A stretch of 64,000 nt of DNA from Gentiana macrophylla. Its lineage: Eukaryota; Streptophyta; Magnoliopsida; Gentianales; Gentianaceae. Within the stretch, counting starts at the first letter, position 1. The number at the start of each line of letters is the position of its first letter. The translations under genes and the position numbers were made by a program. Below, one piece after another: positions 20,796 through 34,932 of this stretch. The DNA lies in contig CM047814.1 of the NCBI GenBank assembly GCA_026214975.1, positions 20,793,541 to 20,857,540 of the forward strand, in the 5' to 3' direction. The notes under the pieces are model-generated. The model ran no database searches. It was not told the origin of the DNA and worked only from the letters and a program-made list of their open reading frames with translations.

Positions 20796-22140
20796 TCAGG
20801 TTTTCAACAACAGTGTTCCCTCCATCAACAACAGGATCTCGTTCATCATTGTCAATATCAAAACCCTCATCCCATAAAACGTCACGATCTTCTTCGTCAC
20901 GGGTCTCATCATCCTGTAAAACACCACTCCCGGATGTCGTTCCATGTCTAAGAGTGGTAGGTGCATCATTAAGGTCAACACGATGAACATTGGATCGACT
21001 AGTACCCGCAGTCGTGGTAATCCGAGAAGATTTATTCCCTTTACGCTTCCCACGAGCGGGCGGGGCCTCATGCTGTGAGGGGAGTTCTTTCGACGGCTTT
21101 GGGGAGGTTTTGGAAATAGACGTATGGGAGGTGAAATTTGGTCTTCATATAGCCCGAGCCGATGTAGTAATACTACTTCTCCGTTCTGGGCCACCATACT
21201 CATATTCATTCCGACCTGTAGAAAAAAACAATCAACACATTTATAAGAATCTTTAATCATGCTATTGGCATAATCTTAAATGCATGTTATTAAATGGAAT
21301 AAATGAATATTACCTCAGGCATAACTTTAGCTCCCATCGTGGGTCCACGCGGTGTACTATTTGCGGGTTCCAATCTCAACATCCGAGGAAAGGCATCGTG
21401 GCTTATACGTTTACAAAACGGAGGCTCGGTCTTTTGCTAACGTGGAAAAAGTTCATAACTTGAGGTAGAGGTAAACCCAGTGCCCACCCCTCAAACCGGC
21501 TTGTGATTGTTTTATCCTCCGGTTGTTGACTAAAGCGTTTAACAATCACCATGAGATGTGCTATCTTGTCGTAAGTAATTTGCCACAAGTACTCCCCCCA
21601 TGCAAAATCTTGTACACGTTCCAAATCTTCAACGAGGTTGAATATATGTTTCGGGATTCCAAGATTGTCCTTCCAACCTAAAAGATATCCATAAATGAAA
21701 TACACTAGCCCTAACCGGTATACAACCTCACCATTACGATGGCCCTCTCCAACAGGATGATGAAATGCACGCTCCGAGTCTTTTATGGTAACTGCTCCAT
21801 TTTGATAATTTTCCAAGTAACATCCCCTTTCAAAGCACATAGAAGTGCTACCAACATCCACATCATCAATACCGCCAAACTTTAAGTCGAAAATCATTGC
21901 GAATTCTCTCCTGCCAAACACGGATGTCTCTCCCGAGTTTCCAAACCTAAAATGTAGCTAATTGGGCCTGTTGGGGTATATCATGTTGAATCCAAGATAT
22001 CCCATAAGCATCCCTGAGAACTTCCGATCTTTATGCGCCGTTACAAAATCCTTAAATATGGACTTTTTAAATCTGTCTACAAAATCTACACCACCTGGAA
22101 CCGAGACCGCACTAAAATGATTTAAACAGCTGTCATCTTA
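20796..22140 (-). pseudogene. DUF1985-domain gene of the MULE (Ulp1/KAONASHI-associated), broken
   Basis: Second gene of the MULE, opposite to the transposase. From about 22090 downward on minus one can read SIFKDFVTAHKDRKFSGML, then a TAG at about 21961, LHFRFGNSGETSVFGRREFA, ALGLPLPQVMNFF, and in between RLGLVYFIYGYLLGWKD, LVEDLERVQDFAWGEYLW. This layout (FRFG, RREFA, LVYFIYG-LLG, a VEDLE-W-WG block) is that of DUF1985, which in plant MULEs is usually fused to a C48 Ulp1-like cysteine protease domain. Downstream is a linker (LEPANSTPRGPTMG) and a variable region at 21260-20796. No His-Asp-Cys protease core was found. The role in transposition is unknown in the family. Confidence 0.7.
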
Positions 22141-22259
22141 ACGCTCTCCCCTTTATAATTCCACTGTCCCTTGAAATGACGTGCAGGATCAAAATCTACA
22201 AGCTGCAATTCACAGTATAACAAGCATGCATAAATATTTCATCATATTATAAAAAATTT

Positions 22260-22545
<286 letters not shown>

Positions 22546-22899
22546 CATATGTATACACATTTTATATGAAAATGAACACGACACGACTATTACGTAAAAT
22601 TTGAAACTTTGAAATAGGTCCATGTATGCATATGTGTGTATATATATATATTTAAAAGTGTGTGTGTATGTATAGGGGTGTGTGTGTGTGTATATATATA
22701 TAGGGAAATTGTACACACGCGCACATATAAATATAATGACAACTTCTACGTATATCTATTATTAGTCCTAACAATTTCTATGAAAATAGAGATGACATTA
22801 CACAATCCTAACACACACAATATCCGCAACAATCATGTCGTGTCGTCTCTCTTTTCATATAAGTTGTTACGACTAATTATAAATATATGTAAAAGTCGT

Positions 22900-23212
22900 G
22901 TTTATGACAGTGTGCATATAAATATACACGACACAAACAAACACATACAAAGTCCGAACCCTTATGATACCCGTTTGTGATTGTATATATTTATAGATAC
23001 CCGACACAAACAAACACACACGAAATCTGAACCCTTATGATACTCATTTATGACTCTGTGTGTGTGTGTGTGTATATATACATATACATGACACAAAATA
23101 ACAGCGTAAAAGTCCGACCCCTTATGATATCCGTTGGTGACAGTATACATATACATACCTGACACAAACAAATACATACTGAAATCCGAACCCTTATGAT
23201 ATCCGAAGTTGT

Positions 23213-23299
<87 letters not shown>

Positions 23300-23400
23300 T
23301 GACACAAACAAACACACACATTTGCACACATACAAGTGCATATCCGTTTGTGATGAGTATACATATACATAAGATTGGAAAATAGTGTAGTCATTCATTA
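22900..23400. repeat. About 80-bp minisatellite in right TIR
   Basis: The inverted counterpart of the 11157-11640 array, with repeated CCGAACCCTTATGATA and GACACAAACAAA words. The TA tract at 23217-23287 is longer than its left-TIR partner, showing continuing slippage after insertion. Confidence 0.8.
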
Positions 23401-23812
23401 TCCAAGTTACGGTGATGTTTTGTTTTTTGGAATATTAGTGTGATTTTGTTGAATTTTTGGTTGTTAGATGTTTAAGGTACGGTGGTGACACAACCACTGT
23501 CACGACGGGAGGAGTGATGGAGATGCCGGACGAGTCCGGTGAAATAATACTAAAATAAATAATGTACAGGATGCCTCACTTCCGGCTGAGGCTTTACCAA
23601 GCTGCTGAGTGGAGAGATGAACAAGAGAACCTACAAATCCTCTACGAGATGTCCTATAGGACTTCATTTCTTGCAGGCATGAGGAAGGCCATAACTGGTG
23701 AGAATGAAGGAGTGGAATCGAAAACAACCTAGACCTACAAGAACCTCGCTTTCGGGTGGAGGCTTTCACCGTAAGGCAGAACGGAAGTTGTCGATGTTAT
23801 TGTCGTTGTTCG

Positions 23813-25944
23813 TGTTAGAAAATCTATGCAGGAACGCAGCAGAATTCAAAATTTTGATTTCCTTTTACCCAAGATCGACTTCGTTTAAGCAATAAACAAA
23901 TAAGCTAAAGACGGTGGTTACCTTGCTTGATCTAAACACTACAAGAAAAACACTCTATTGCTACACTAGTTTTTGCCACACACACAAAAAAGTGTGGCTA
24001 ATATATACTTGGTTAGACTTTTTGCCACGCTCTTGTGGCAAAAAATAAGTATATAACAACACTTTTTGTTATTGTGTGGCAAACAATAGTGTAGCAAAAT
24101 AGTGTTTTTCTTGTAGTGAAAAGATCGACGCTTTGACCGTCTAAGGAGTGTAGTTGTGCACTGAGCCACCCAAGTGTTCGGCCTCTACCGCTAGTCCACA
24201 CGAACAACCCGCCGGAATCCACCATTGGATTGCTATTGGAAAACTCCGGTTGCTAGACCGGCCTTTTTTCCTCTCTCACAAACTCTCTATTGGAAGCTCT
24301 CTATTTTACACAAGAACTATTAGTTCTTGCAATTGTGATGTACAAAAGAGCTTAACACCCACCTCTTATTTATAGTCAAAGGTGGCGCCCCAATAGAGTG
24401 GAGGAGAAGAAAACCTTTTCCCCAATAAAATAAGAAAAATATAATTGATTGATTTATCTCATTTAATTTAATATCCTATATTAAATATTTCCAAGATATT
24501 GTCAATATCTTATATTGACTATATTTAACTTATTACCATAAATCTATTTTTCCAAAATCAATCAATCTAATATTAATATTATGACAATCTTATTAATTAA
24601 ATTGCATAATCCAAGTGTATCATAATACACTTATAATTGGCGCCACATATCCCAAAGTTTTGGCATCCGAAATATTCTTTAATTAATATAATACTATGAT
24701 TAATTAATTTGCAAAATACTTGTGTATCAATATACATATATATTTTTGACATATGTATCTAAATATATATATTTAATTAATCACCATAATTAATATCTTG
24801 TATTATATTTATTCATAATAAATAAATACCACCATATTAATTTACCACTATAACCTTTATAGTATGAGATAAACTTTCCTTATTTGGTTATCATCTATAA
24901 CCACATTTTAATCCGGCTAGATGTTCTTATGTGTGTGACCCGATAGACTTCCGAATATGTTGGCCGTAGACACAAAGTGCAATTTACGAAAATGCCCTTC
25001 ATGCCTAACGATCATAGGATAGCATCTAGCAACACACCGTGACCCCCAATCATCGGAAGAGTCAAATGCAATGACTACTACCTTTCATGTGAAACAATTA
25101 CCGTGTAAATTACAAACCTATCGCTGTAATAATATCCATACGGTCGTACGTCGAGTGTCAAACATTAACGACCGTATCTTATAATTTGGATATCATACTC
25201 TCTCGAAGTAACTCATTTACTTCCACTTTGCAAAGATTCATGAGAGTAAGACATTCCTTATAAGAAGGCCCTTTCGGATATTCACCCCTACTGATAGGGT
25301 ACGCGATTCCCAGATGACCAAACATGTATACTCGCCAGATGACCAAACATGTATACTCCGCATGCTTCAGTATCACACCCAATCACTACCGCATGATCGC
25401 CCTGTGGCTAGGGGAAACCTCAATAGTGTAAAAGAATGACAATCCACACCGTGATGCCATGTAGACTCCGGTCCTAAGGATAATTACACAACCGTCACAT
25501 AGTATGACACTTATCCGTGTAAGTGGGTCAGTCTAACGTACGCATTCTCTAATACACGTCCACATACGATCCAAGTGTCTCTACACACTTCGATAGAGCG
25601 AGATCTATCCTCGCCCTTAAAGGCGAGAAGACATCTAATACGTGCTAGCCTGCTCATACTATCAATGCCCTGTTTAATAGTACATCACTAGAGACATTTA
25701 AGTATCAAACTTATTAAAGTGATTAGAGATCTCATCAACCATAATCGCCTATCATGGTTTCTCTATCACAGTTTAATACTAAGGACGTTATCATATTACA
25801 ATTCATAATTGGTTCTTTAAAAGAACATATATATGACAACATAAAAGTCATTTAATATATATATAAACATAAAGAAATAGTAGAAATGATCCAACCCGGT
25901 CGGATTTGGTCCAACCCGATTGGGTTTAGGATACTATTTCAACA
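23813..25944 (-). repeat. LTR (3' LTR of the copia element)
   Basis: Compared with the partner LTR it has two extras: the 182-bp CACTA MITE at 23937-24118 and a tandem duplication of CAGATGACCAAACATGTATA (about 25313-25360) that is single in the partner. The matching small open frames at 24154 and 31531, and at 25179 and 32574, are LTR sequence, not genes. Confidence 0.9.
23937..24118. mobile_element. CACTA (En/Spm-like) MITE, 182 bp
   Basis: The ends are CACTACAAGAAAAACACT and its exact inverse AGTGTTTTTCTTGTAGTG, the well-known plant CACTA terminus. The 3-bp target duplication is aaa (23934-23936 and 24119-24121). The sister LTR has the undisturbed site GATCTAAAAGATCG near 31495, which proves the insertion. 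The two halves are near-complementary (TTGCCACAC, TTTTTGCCAC), so the element can fold into a hairpin. There is no coding capacity. Confidence 0.95.
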
Positions 25945-28900
25945 ATCTCCCACTTGGCCTAAAACCAATCACTCGCACACACAAGACCAAGTTAAAACAC
26001 AAGAATCTCATGCAATACTCGCTACTAGCCCTAGACATGAACGGATCGCTATCCGTGGGGACTCAGACTATCTTCATATCTTGTTCCAAATGACCAAGTC
26101 AAAGGAACCGCCTCAACACACACATGAATCTCTGACGAGACCCTGGTCCTTGCTTCAAGCAATGAATCCACTTACTATATCAGCTATATAGAAAAGGTGG
26201 AAGAACCGTACAAGGTTCAGGAATGAACCTCCTAGATCCATGTACTGCTCCCGTTGTGCCTCCAAGGCACTACTGTGTTTTGGCTCAGTTGTAGAATTTA
26301 CAGTGACCCATAGCCTAGAACATTTCCAGCCCACTGTATCACTTAATCCAAGTGACTGCAAACCCAGACCGTAGCTCCCACTCGCCTTCGTAAGACTCAG
26401 GATATACATCTGTATAACTATATTTATTCGCTTCCAAGTTTCGATAAACTAGGAAACCATCCTTAACTTGTTTAAGGATATTCTCGACATTCACCAGATC
26501 TACTTTCATACTTGCTCATGACCCTTCATGAAGTATGAACATCTGGCATAACTCTTATGATGGTTCATGTCGCAGTATGAAAGGAAACCTTCCATAAGCA
26601 TCATCTTTCACCTTATCTTTAGGACAAACGTCCTAACATAGATGGATCTTGAGAACACCGGCTAGAAGTATCCCCTGTCGCGAACTATGCTAAACTCCTT
26701 TTAGCATCACATCTATATAGGTAAACTATAATCTAACAGCAGTTAAATCTATCGCTATAGATTCTTGTTTCTAAAATAAGAACTGCCAATCCAAGTGCTT
26801 TCGTAAAGACCTTAAACTACCAAACATTAATTGACTGTGACATGGGGTGATAATTCTCGAGAGAGATATCCAATACCTTACTCAAAAATCATAACACACT
26901 CCCACTATCAATCTTGCACATTGGGCATATCCCTTCTTTTGACTAAATCAAACTCCTTTGATTATCAAACAAAGAAATCGTCTAGAGAAACTTGTTTGAG
27001 TCCATAAATGGATCTCGTGGATTTACATATCATGTCATCGTCTATGAACATCGAGCTTTCTGCCCAACGTCTTCAACACTATCATATAGCCATGATACGA
27101 AGTTATATCAAGTATAGCCTGAATAGAACTGGGGCTCAGCTAGCAGCATAAAGATAATTACAAGGTTTACACCCCGTACCCTTCAGCCGTTACTATAGCC
27201 TTGTGGTAATCATATTACTATCCATGTCAGCCTTTCAGGGAAATTCCCTCTAGGTAAGACAGACTAGGTTCACAACCTGGTTGTCACTGATGGAATCTAA
27301 TTCAGATATTATGGCTTTTAGCCATATCTCTCAATCTTGCCTTTCAAACATTCCTTCATAAGTCGTGAGATATTCATTCATCAAGATGAACATACTAGTA
27401 GCCCTTTTGGGCTTGAGGTTATCCACAGACTTACAGAACTTTTGTGTGTACTGAGCAGTGTTCTACACCACATTGCTATACGGCGTCTGCTCATGTTCCT
27501 ATGGTTGATTATATCTTTGTGGTTCTCAAACTCTTTTGAGACCTAATTCACTCCCACTGTTTCTTTTGGAAGAAACACTTCCTTTAGAAGACAGCATGTT
27601 TGGAGACAAACATTTTGCTCCGTAGACAAGTAAATAATATCCAGCGTGCCAGCTAAGACATTCCACAAAGTTGCATACGTCGTACTAGGCTCCAAGACTT
27701 TCTGACTCTGTCTATGACAACTTCAAATCATCGGTTAAGATAGATTTGACATTATCCTCTTCCATATCTAATATGGAATTTATTCAACCTTTATTCTTGA
27801 ACTCGGTTAAGTATAAGGGCACTATCCCGAAATGGGTAAGGGATACTTCGCATGGCTTGTGTCACACCTTTATCATATAAAGTGTTGTTTTCATTATAGA
27901 AACAAAATCTAATTGCGTATCCCAAAGATGGTATCCTTCAAGGGAAGAATCTTATTCCTTTTTAGACGACTTCTGAAATACCCTTCAGGTATTAATTGCT
28001 TCAATCCAATTAAAGATTAATTCCTAAGTAGCTCATCAATCTCATTTTCGTACTAGCTCAAACTTTTCAGGCTTTCCGAATTTTTGCACTTCAATGAGTA
28101 CATTCAACTATTTCTAAAAATAGTCATAGAGAGAGATAAACAATTACTTGCGGCATTAATTGTCACAAGCCAACAAACATCGGTATGTTTAGGCTTTGGA
28201 CAACTTTCTAGATTTTATAACTTTTTCATAAAAGGGTATTTCAGTCATCTTCAGATAAGATACGTATTACCCAAGTGATTCATAATCACATGGTTCAGAC
28301 GTCATCAGAATGACATCTGATCACACGATTCCCCTCCATAGAGACTATGTCTAGTACGACCACCAATATCAAGGATAACAACCATACAAATACTTAGTTG
28401 AGATTTCATCACATATATCAACTATACAGTGACGACAATCTGATATGTTAGATTCAGTGACCTTTCAACTTTATCGTAATAACATTTATTCTTTACAATT
28501 GAATATGTCTACTAAATCCTAACAAGCAACTAAGAACATGTTCTTCATAAGAACCGGAACATAATAACATTTGTTTAGTTCCCTTATCAGTTTACTAGAT
28601 CCAGAGTATGGTAAGTGTCACAACGTTTTCTTCACCTTCCATATCTGCATTTAATCTTTCTAATTTAATCACACTCGTAAGATATCATATATCTTAGAGT
28701 CGACTTTGAACTTAGATAGATTTATCTCAACTCACTTGCCTAGAATAGAAACTTCAACAAGTTCTCTATTTAAGCACATGCCCTAACTTCCTTTTTAATC
28801 CTTCAAGCACTTGTAGATATTTCTTAGTGTAGTCTGCATAAGACTTAAGAAAGATCACAAGAGCTATGTCTTTGATTTCCTTTCATAAAGAAAATCTAAA

Positions 28901-30729
28901 TTTTATTAAATAGTTTATTTAACCCTTTGAATCGTATTCAAAACATTAACTATTTAATTAACCTTTAAGCAATGATAGAATTAAGTAGATACTTAAATCT
29001 TACAATTTTGAAAACAACCTTTCCAAAATTAGATGTGGTCATTCTTATCCAATGTTTGAATTAATTGTCATCGTATGACTGAATGATTATCTTGGATCGT
29101 ATCCAATATATGACTAATTCGTTGAAACTTATTTCAAATGATTTAATCATATCATGCGCTTCCGCTTTCATTAATAATTAAAGTCTTGGAGCACTGCATC
29201 AATTATGTAGTCTACTTGTCTCTAACTACTATAACGGGATTGCTCGTGTCATTGCTTATTTTAAGAGGATTAAAATTACTTAACCATATTCGAGAACGTT
29301 TCTCAAAAGGTAACAGTCATAATTTTTGTTTTTACTAATCGAGAATAAAACATAAATATAAAGTTTGCAAAAACTACAACAAAATGAAAATAAAAGAGTG
29401 TTGTTGTTTATACACGCAAAATAAAAAATGGTCTTTTGATTTATCATTTTGCTCCCACTCGTCAACTACTCCCAATCGACTTTCAAGAATCTTTCAAAAT
29501 CCTTTAGTGGCCAAGATCCCATCTGGTTACCCCTATTCCCGACGAGGGCCGATCAACTGGAATAATTCGAAAGGTATGTAACACTTACCAATCACATCTG
29601 TATGTGACTCTTGGTGGTTGACTAGTCAACCTCTTGCCTCTAGAATAAGACGGTCCTGACGAGGGCCAATCACCGCAATACACTAGTCAAGTCATAACTC
29701 AATATTCGTGAGATCTCATACGATCATATCTCAATAACGACGATATACCCGTGGTAGGTCAACTCCCGACGAGGGCCGATCAGTTGGATCCGAACAAGGG
29801 CTCTTCATCGTCGCTATAATTTTGGGAGACAATATTTCGACTTGATTTTTGTTGTGGAAGTATTTACGTAAATTAATTCACTTAATTAATTTAATTACGG
29901 TCTCATCAAATATATCTATCTCTATAGACATATATCCTACACATTTATCTAGATCGTGCCTAGTCATGCATCTATCGTATCATATAAAATAAATACAAGC
30001 ACAAAATAAATAAATACGTAAAGTAACCGGTATGATCATTGACGTTTCCTAGGTGCGGTTTCGAATACAAACTGACGAAACCGCGGGTCACAATCTAAAG
30101 GTAGCTGCAACCGCCAATAGAATCTTTAATGCTCCATTCTCCAATGAGATCTTTATTTTCTTCTTTCTTTGGTCTCCATCTTCTGCTCCGTTCTTGTTAC
30201 ATTTAATTCTATCTAATAAAATAAATACACCCGCCACACACGGGGAAACTAACGGGAACGAGATAAGTGCAGAAAATAAAGTAGGTCACGTTCTTCATAA
30301 CGGCCTAGGATAATTTTTGAACCAACAGAAAATTAAATCATTCACATCTATCCTATCGGTCGAGTCCATGATCAATTGGGGTCCATATAATCATATTATA
30401 TCTACTATATCTAATCTATACAATAACATCTTATGAAAAAGATAAAATTAAAATTTAACTACTTGCGTCTTAATTAATCAATTAACATTTAATCTATTAA
30501 ATAATTTTATCCCATCAATTAACTAATTAAAATTTAATTAATTAAATGATTTTAATCGAAATAAAATTAACGATTGATTTTAAACGATTTTAATTTTAAT
30601 TTTAATTAATTAGAACTATTCCAAAAATAAATCAAAATTAAAATTAGGTCTCTTTTGTTTCTTTCCTTTTTGATTCATAATCAAAAGAGATGCATTTGGT
30701 TTCCTAAACCAAAAGACATCTCTCTTGGC

Positions 30730-30975
30730 CCTTTCCAAAATCAAAATTTTGAAAATGGCCTAGGACTAGGCCTAGGCCTTTTCCAAAATCAAATATTTTG
30801 AAAAGTGCCTAAGCCTATTCCAAACAAAATTTGAAAAGACCAATATTTTTGTTAATATGCCTAGTCACTTTCCAAAATCAAAATTTTGGAAGTGGCCTAG
30901 GCCTAGGCCTTTTCCCAAATCAAATATTTGGAAAGGACTTAGGCCTATTCCAAAGTTAGTTTGGAAAGACCATTA
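30730..30975. repeat. About 125-bp tandem repeat in the copia leader, two copies
   Basis: The CCAAAATCAAAATTTTG ... GGCCTAGGCCTAGGCCTTTT ... CCTATTCCAAA unit occurs twice (about 30735 and 30870). Several palindromic words (CCTAGGCCTAGG, AAAATTTT) suggest a structured leader RNA. Confidence 0.75.
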
Positions 30976-31360
30976 TTATTTTAGTGCCATGTGGCTTCCA
31001 ATAGCCAAACTATTTGAACCATTAGTTAGCCACATAACACAACTAAACAAAGGAGATATTAATAACAACTATGAACCATATAGAAATACAAAATACACAA
31101 AAAAAATTTGGAGATCCACAACCCTTTGACCAGTCAAACGACGCCGGCAACAGGTTGCCCTGCCGCCGCCGCCGACCAGCCGCCGGTGGTGGTGCCGCCG
31201 CCAGTCGGCCGAGCACCACCAGATCTCCTTTTTTTTTTTTTTTTTTTTTTTTTTCGTGTATCGTTTTGCAAATCTAAAATCTTTATCTTTTAATTACGTG
31301 ATCTAAATGAGAAAAATTAACTACGCAGATTAACATGCTTATTGTTTAAACTTGAAGCTC

Positions 31361-31372
31361 GCTCCGATACCA
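31361..31372 (-). other. Copia primer-binding site (initiator Met-tRNA)
   Basis: Read on minus, TGGTATCGGAGC lies one base after the 5' LTR. The plant consensus is TGGTATCAGAGC, so there is one mismatch. Confidence 0.85.
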
Positions 31373-31373
31373 C

Positions 31374-33313
31374 TGTTAGGAAATCTACGCAGGAACACAG
31401 CGGAATTCAAAATTTTGATTTCCTTTTACCCAAGATCGACTTCGTTTAAGCAATAAACAAATAAAGCTAAAGACGGTGGTTACCTTGCTTGATCTAAAAG
31501 ATCGACGCTTTGACCGTCTAAGTAGAGTAGTTGTACACGGAGCCGCCCAAGCGTTCGGCCTCTTCCGTTAGTCCACACGAACAACCCGTCGGAATCCACC
31601 ATTGGATTGCTATTGGAAAACTCTGGTTGCTAGACCGGTCTTTTTCCTCTTTCACAAACTCTCTATTGGAAGCTCTCTATTTTACACAAACAACTATTAG
31701 TTCTTGCAATTGTGATGTACAAAAGATCTTGACACCCACCTCTTATTTATAGTCAAAGGTGGCGTCCCAATAGAGTGGAGGAGAAGAAAATATTTTCCCA
31801 ATAAAATAAGGAAAATATAATTGATTGATTTATCTCATTTAATTTAATATCCTATATTAAATATTTCCAAATATATATTTTTCCAAAATCAATTAATATC
31901 TTATATTGGCTATATTTATCTTATTACCAAAAATATATTTTTCCAAAATCAATTAATATGTAATAGTAATATTATGACAATCTTATTAATTAAATTGCAT
32001 AATCCACGTGTATCATAATACACTTATAATTGGCGCCACATATCCCAAAGATTTGGCAACCGGAATATATTTTTTAATTAATATAATACTATGATTAATT
32101 AATTTGCAAAATCCATGTGTATCAAAATACATATATATTGTTGACATATGTATCTAAATACATATATTTAATTAATCACCATAATTAATATCTTGTATTA
32201 TATTTATTCATAATAAATAAATACCACCATATTAATTTACCACTATAACCTTTATAGTATGAGATAAACTTTCCTTATTTGGTTATCATCTATAACCACA
32301 TTTTAATCCGGCTAGATGTTCTTATGTGTGTGACCCGATAGGCTTCCGAATATGTTGGCCGTAGACACAAAGTGCAATTTACGAAAATGCCCTTCATGCC
32401 TAACGATCACGGGATAGCGTCTAGCAACATACCGTGACCCCCAATCACCGGAAGAGTCAAATGCAATGACTACTACCTTTCATGTGAAATAGTTACCGTG
32501 TAAATTACAAACCTATCGCTGTAATAATATCCATACGGTCGTACGTCGAGTGTCAAACATTAACGACCGTATCTTATAATCTGGATATCATACTCTCTCG
32601 AAGTAACTCATTTACTCCCACTTTGCAAAGATTCATGAGAGTAAGACATTCCTTATAAGAATGCACTTTCGGATATTCACCCCTACTGATAGGGTACGCG
32701 ATTCCCAGATGACCAAACATGTATACTCCGCATGCTTCAGTCTCACACCCAATCACTATCGCATGATTGCCCCGTGGCTAGGGGAAACCTCAATATTGTA
32801 AAAGCATGACAATCCACACCGTGATGCCATGTAGACTCCGGTCCTAAGGATAATTACACAATCGTCACATAGTGTGACACTTATCCGTGTAAGTGGGTCG
32901 ATCCCTAACGTCGCATTCTACAATACACGTCCACGCACGGTCAAGTGTCTCTACACTTCGATAGAGCGAGATCTATCCATGTCCTTAAAGACGAAGACAT
33001 CTAATACGTGCTAGTCTGTTTCATACTATCAATGCCTGTTTAATAGTACATCGACCTATAGACATTTAAGTATCAAACTTATTAAAGTTATTAGAGATCT
33101 TATAAACCATAATCGCCTATCATGGTTTTCTCTATCACGATTTAATACTAAGGGCGTTATCATATAACAATTCATAATTGGTTCTTTAAAAGAACATATA
33201 TATGACAACATAAAAGCCATTTAATATATGTATAAACATAAAGAAATAGTAGAAATGATCCGACCCGGTCGGATCCGGTTCAACCCGATTGGGTTTAGGA
33301 CACTATTTCAACA
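31374..33313 (-). repeat. LTR (5' LTR of the copia element)
   Basis: Partner of 23813-25944; it lacks the CACTA MITE and so preserves the empty site. Both ends are TG...CA on each strand. Confidence 0.9.
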
Positions 33314-33809
33314 GTTCGTTTTTATTTGTGTTATGTGTTATGTGTTATAAGTTATTTCGTCGCCATCGTATTTTGCTAGGTTACATTGTCAGTAATATTA
33401 GATATCAAATTATACTAAAATCCGGGAATTAAATATGATATAAGGCCATTAAATATCAAATTATACTAAAAAATTTACAATGCTATTAGTATATGCACAT
33501 AATTTTGCTAATGCATTATGAGATTTGGCTATTAGTATTACATTTGCACATAATTTTACTAATGCATATGCATATAATTTTGCACATAATTTTGCTAATG
33601 CATATGGACACCCTATAATTTTGCTATTAGTATTACGATGCTAAAATTATACAAGGGAAAAAACATCATTTTCACATAATTATTATATAATATATTATAC
33701 TTAGTATAATATATTATATAATAATTATGTGAAAATGATTATCAGATTATACTAAACTATATATGATACAAAAAATATTTGATTTTTCTCCAGAAAATAA
33801 AAAAAAAAT

Positions 33810-33920
33810 TACAAAATTAACGCCAATAATATTGGCGTTAAACCAGTCTTAACGCTAATCATAGTGGCGGGTTATGCCAATAATATTGGCGTTAAAACTG
33901 GTTTAACGCCAATTACTGGT
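33810..33920. repeat. Palindromic GGCGTTAA array, right TIR inner cluster
   Basis: TTAACGCCAATAATATTGGCG at 33818 is a near-perfect palindrome, followed by two more half sites. It mirrors 10155-10275. Confidence 0.85.
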
Positions 33921-34289
33921 TCATCGTCTTCATCATTCCGTTCATCACATTTTACACAACATTTTACACAATCTTCATCATTCAACACAATTTACACAAC
34001 TATATTTACACAACAATCATAAACATGATAAAAAAAACATGAATAATCATCCTTTTCGCACAAAAATAATAATGAAAACAAAAAATTTATGATACACATA
34101 AGAATCGCCACATCGTGTATCTTTGGTTGTGTGTCCGAAACCAATTGCTCGATTTTCTCAACATCATCCATAGAATCCATTTGAATATCAACCGATTTGG
34201 AGAAAAATTTGGGGAAAAAGGGTTATTTGTTCGATAGAAGAAATTTGAGAAAGAAGAAGGGGATTAGCAGAGGGAATTTGTACCGTCAA

Positions 34290-34590
34290 TATTATTGGCA
34301 TAACAAGGCTGATTTTATGCCAGTAATAGCGGCGTAATACGCCAATATTATTGGCGTAAAATGAGTCTCGTTACGCCAATAAGCAATTCTTTGAATTGAA
34401 TGAGTCTCGTTACGCCAATAAGCAATTCTTTGTCAATTCAAACTTTTCGCCGTTATTACCCCCGTTAATGCCATTTTACGCCACTATTGGCGTAAAATGG
34501 GTCTCATTACGCCAATAATGAGTAGATATGGGTATGGAGGTTTGTGGTGGTTTTATGCCAGTATTATCGGAGTAAAAATTGATTTTACGT
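34290..34590. repeat. Palindromic GGCGTAA array, right TIR outer cluster
   Basis: It mirrors 9540-9845. An internal duplication of AATGAGTCTCGTTACGCCAA plus AAGCAATTCTTTG (34350-34435) is specific to this side. Confidence 0.85.
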
Positions 34591-34932
34591 CGATATTAAC
34601 GGCGTGTTACCTAAAATCGAATGTGGTCCAATTTGCAACTTTAATTCCAAGTGGGGAGGGGGAGGGGGGGGGGGGGACAAAGGCTGATTTTCCAAAATCC
34701 CGATAGCTAACCTTAATAATAGCCCGTATATAATTACTTTATTTTGTTTTTTTTAATTGAGTTAGTAATAAATTTATAAAAAATAAAGTTAGATATAATA
34801 ACGGCATTTTTTTTATTATCTAAATTAATAATTAGTTTAGGGTATAATAAGGTAATCGAATACAACCGGCGACGGATCTAACAGATACATACAGATAAGA
34901 GAGCAACTGCACCACTTGCTTCGAAAAATATA

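Larger units (their letters stand above)
25945..31373 (-). pseudogene. Copia gag-pol remnant (RNase H end recognisable)
   Basis: Internal region of the minus-strand copia element. It would encode Gag, protease, integrase, RT and RNase H, but stops and indels are everywhere. The clearest remnant is near the 3' end: on minus 26409-26155 the frame contains NSTTEPKHSSALEAQREQYM, which corresponds to the copia RNase H motif D-STTEAEY-A-EA-EA-W. A polypurine tract follows close to the LTR, as expected. The leader (30060-31373, next to the primer site) includes a purine/pyrimidine-skewed T run at 31231-31254 and a tandem repeat at 30730-30975. The other pol domains could not be placed by eye. Confidence 0.6.
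23813..33313 (-). mobile_element. Ty1/copia-type LTR retrotransposon, degenerate, inserted in the MULE right TIR
   Basis: The two LTRs are 23813-25944 and 31374-33313. The 5-bp target duplication gttcg occurs at 23808-23812 and 33314-33318. Orientation is minus: next to the right LTR is TGGTATCGGAGC (31372-31361), an initiator-Met-tRNA primer site one base from the LTR. Next to the left LTR is the polypurine tract CCAAGTGGGAGAT (25957-25945), typical of copia. LTRs end TG...CA. The 5.4-kb interior has no long open frame. LTRs are about 2 kb, large for copia. The LTRs still look closely similar, while the coding region is very decayed, so the copy may have been mobilised in trans. Confidence 0.88.
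22602..34712 (-). repeat. MULE right terminal inverted repeat, split by the copia element
   Basis: The inverted partner of 9455-11861. The inner part is 22602-23812: minisatellite, a TA run at 23217-23287, and the GC-richer block with CCGGACGAGTCCGG. The outer part is 33319-34712: AT-rich section, then the GGCGTAA palindrome arrays at 33810-33920 and 34290-34590. Between them lies the 9.5-kb copia element. The outer end has a G homopolymer (about 34660-34675) absent from the left TIR. Confidence 0.85.

Noticed and set aside
30053..31293. Plus-strand frames in the copia leader
   Set aside because: They lie antisense to the element, contain low-complexity T/F runs and match no family.
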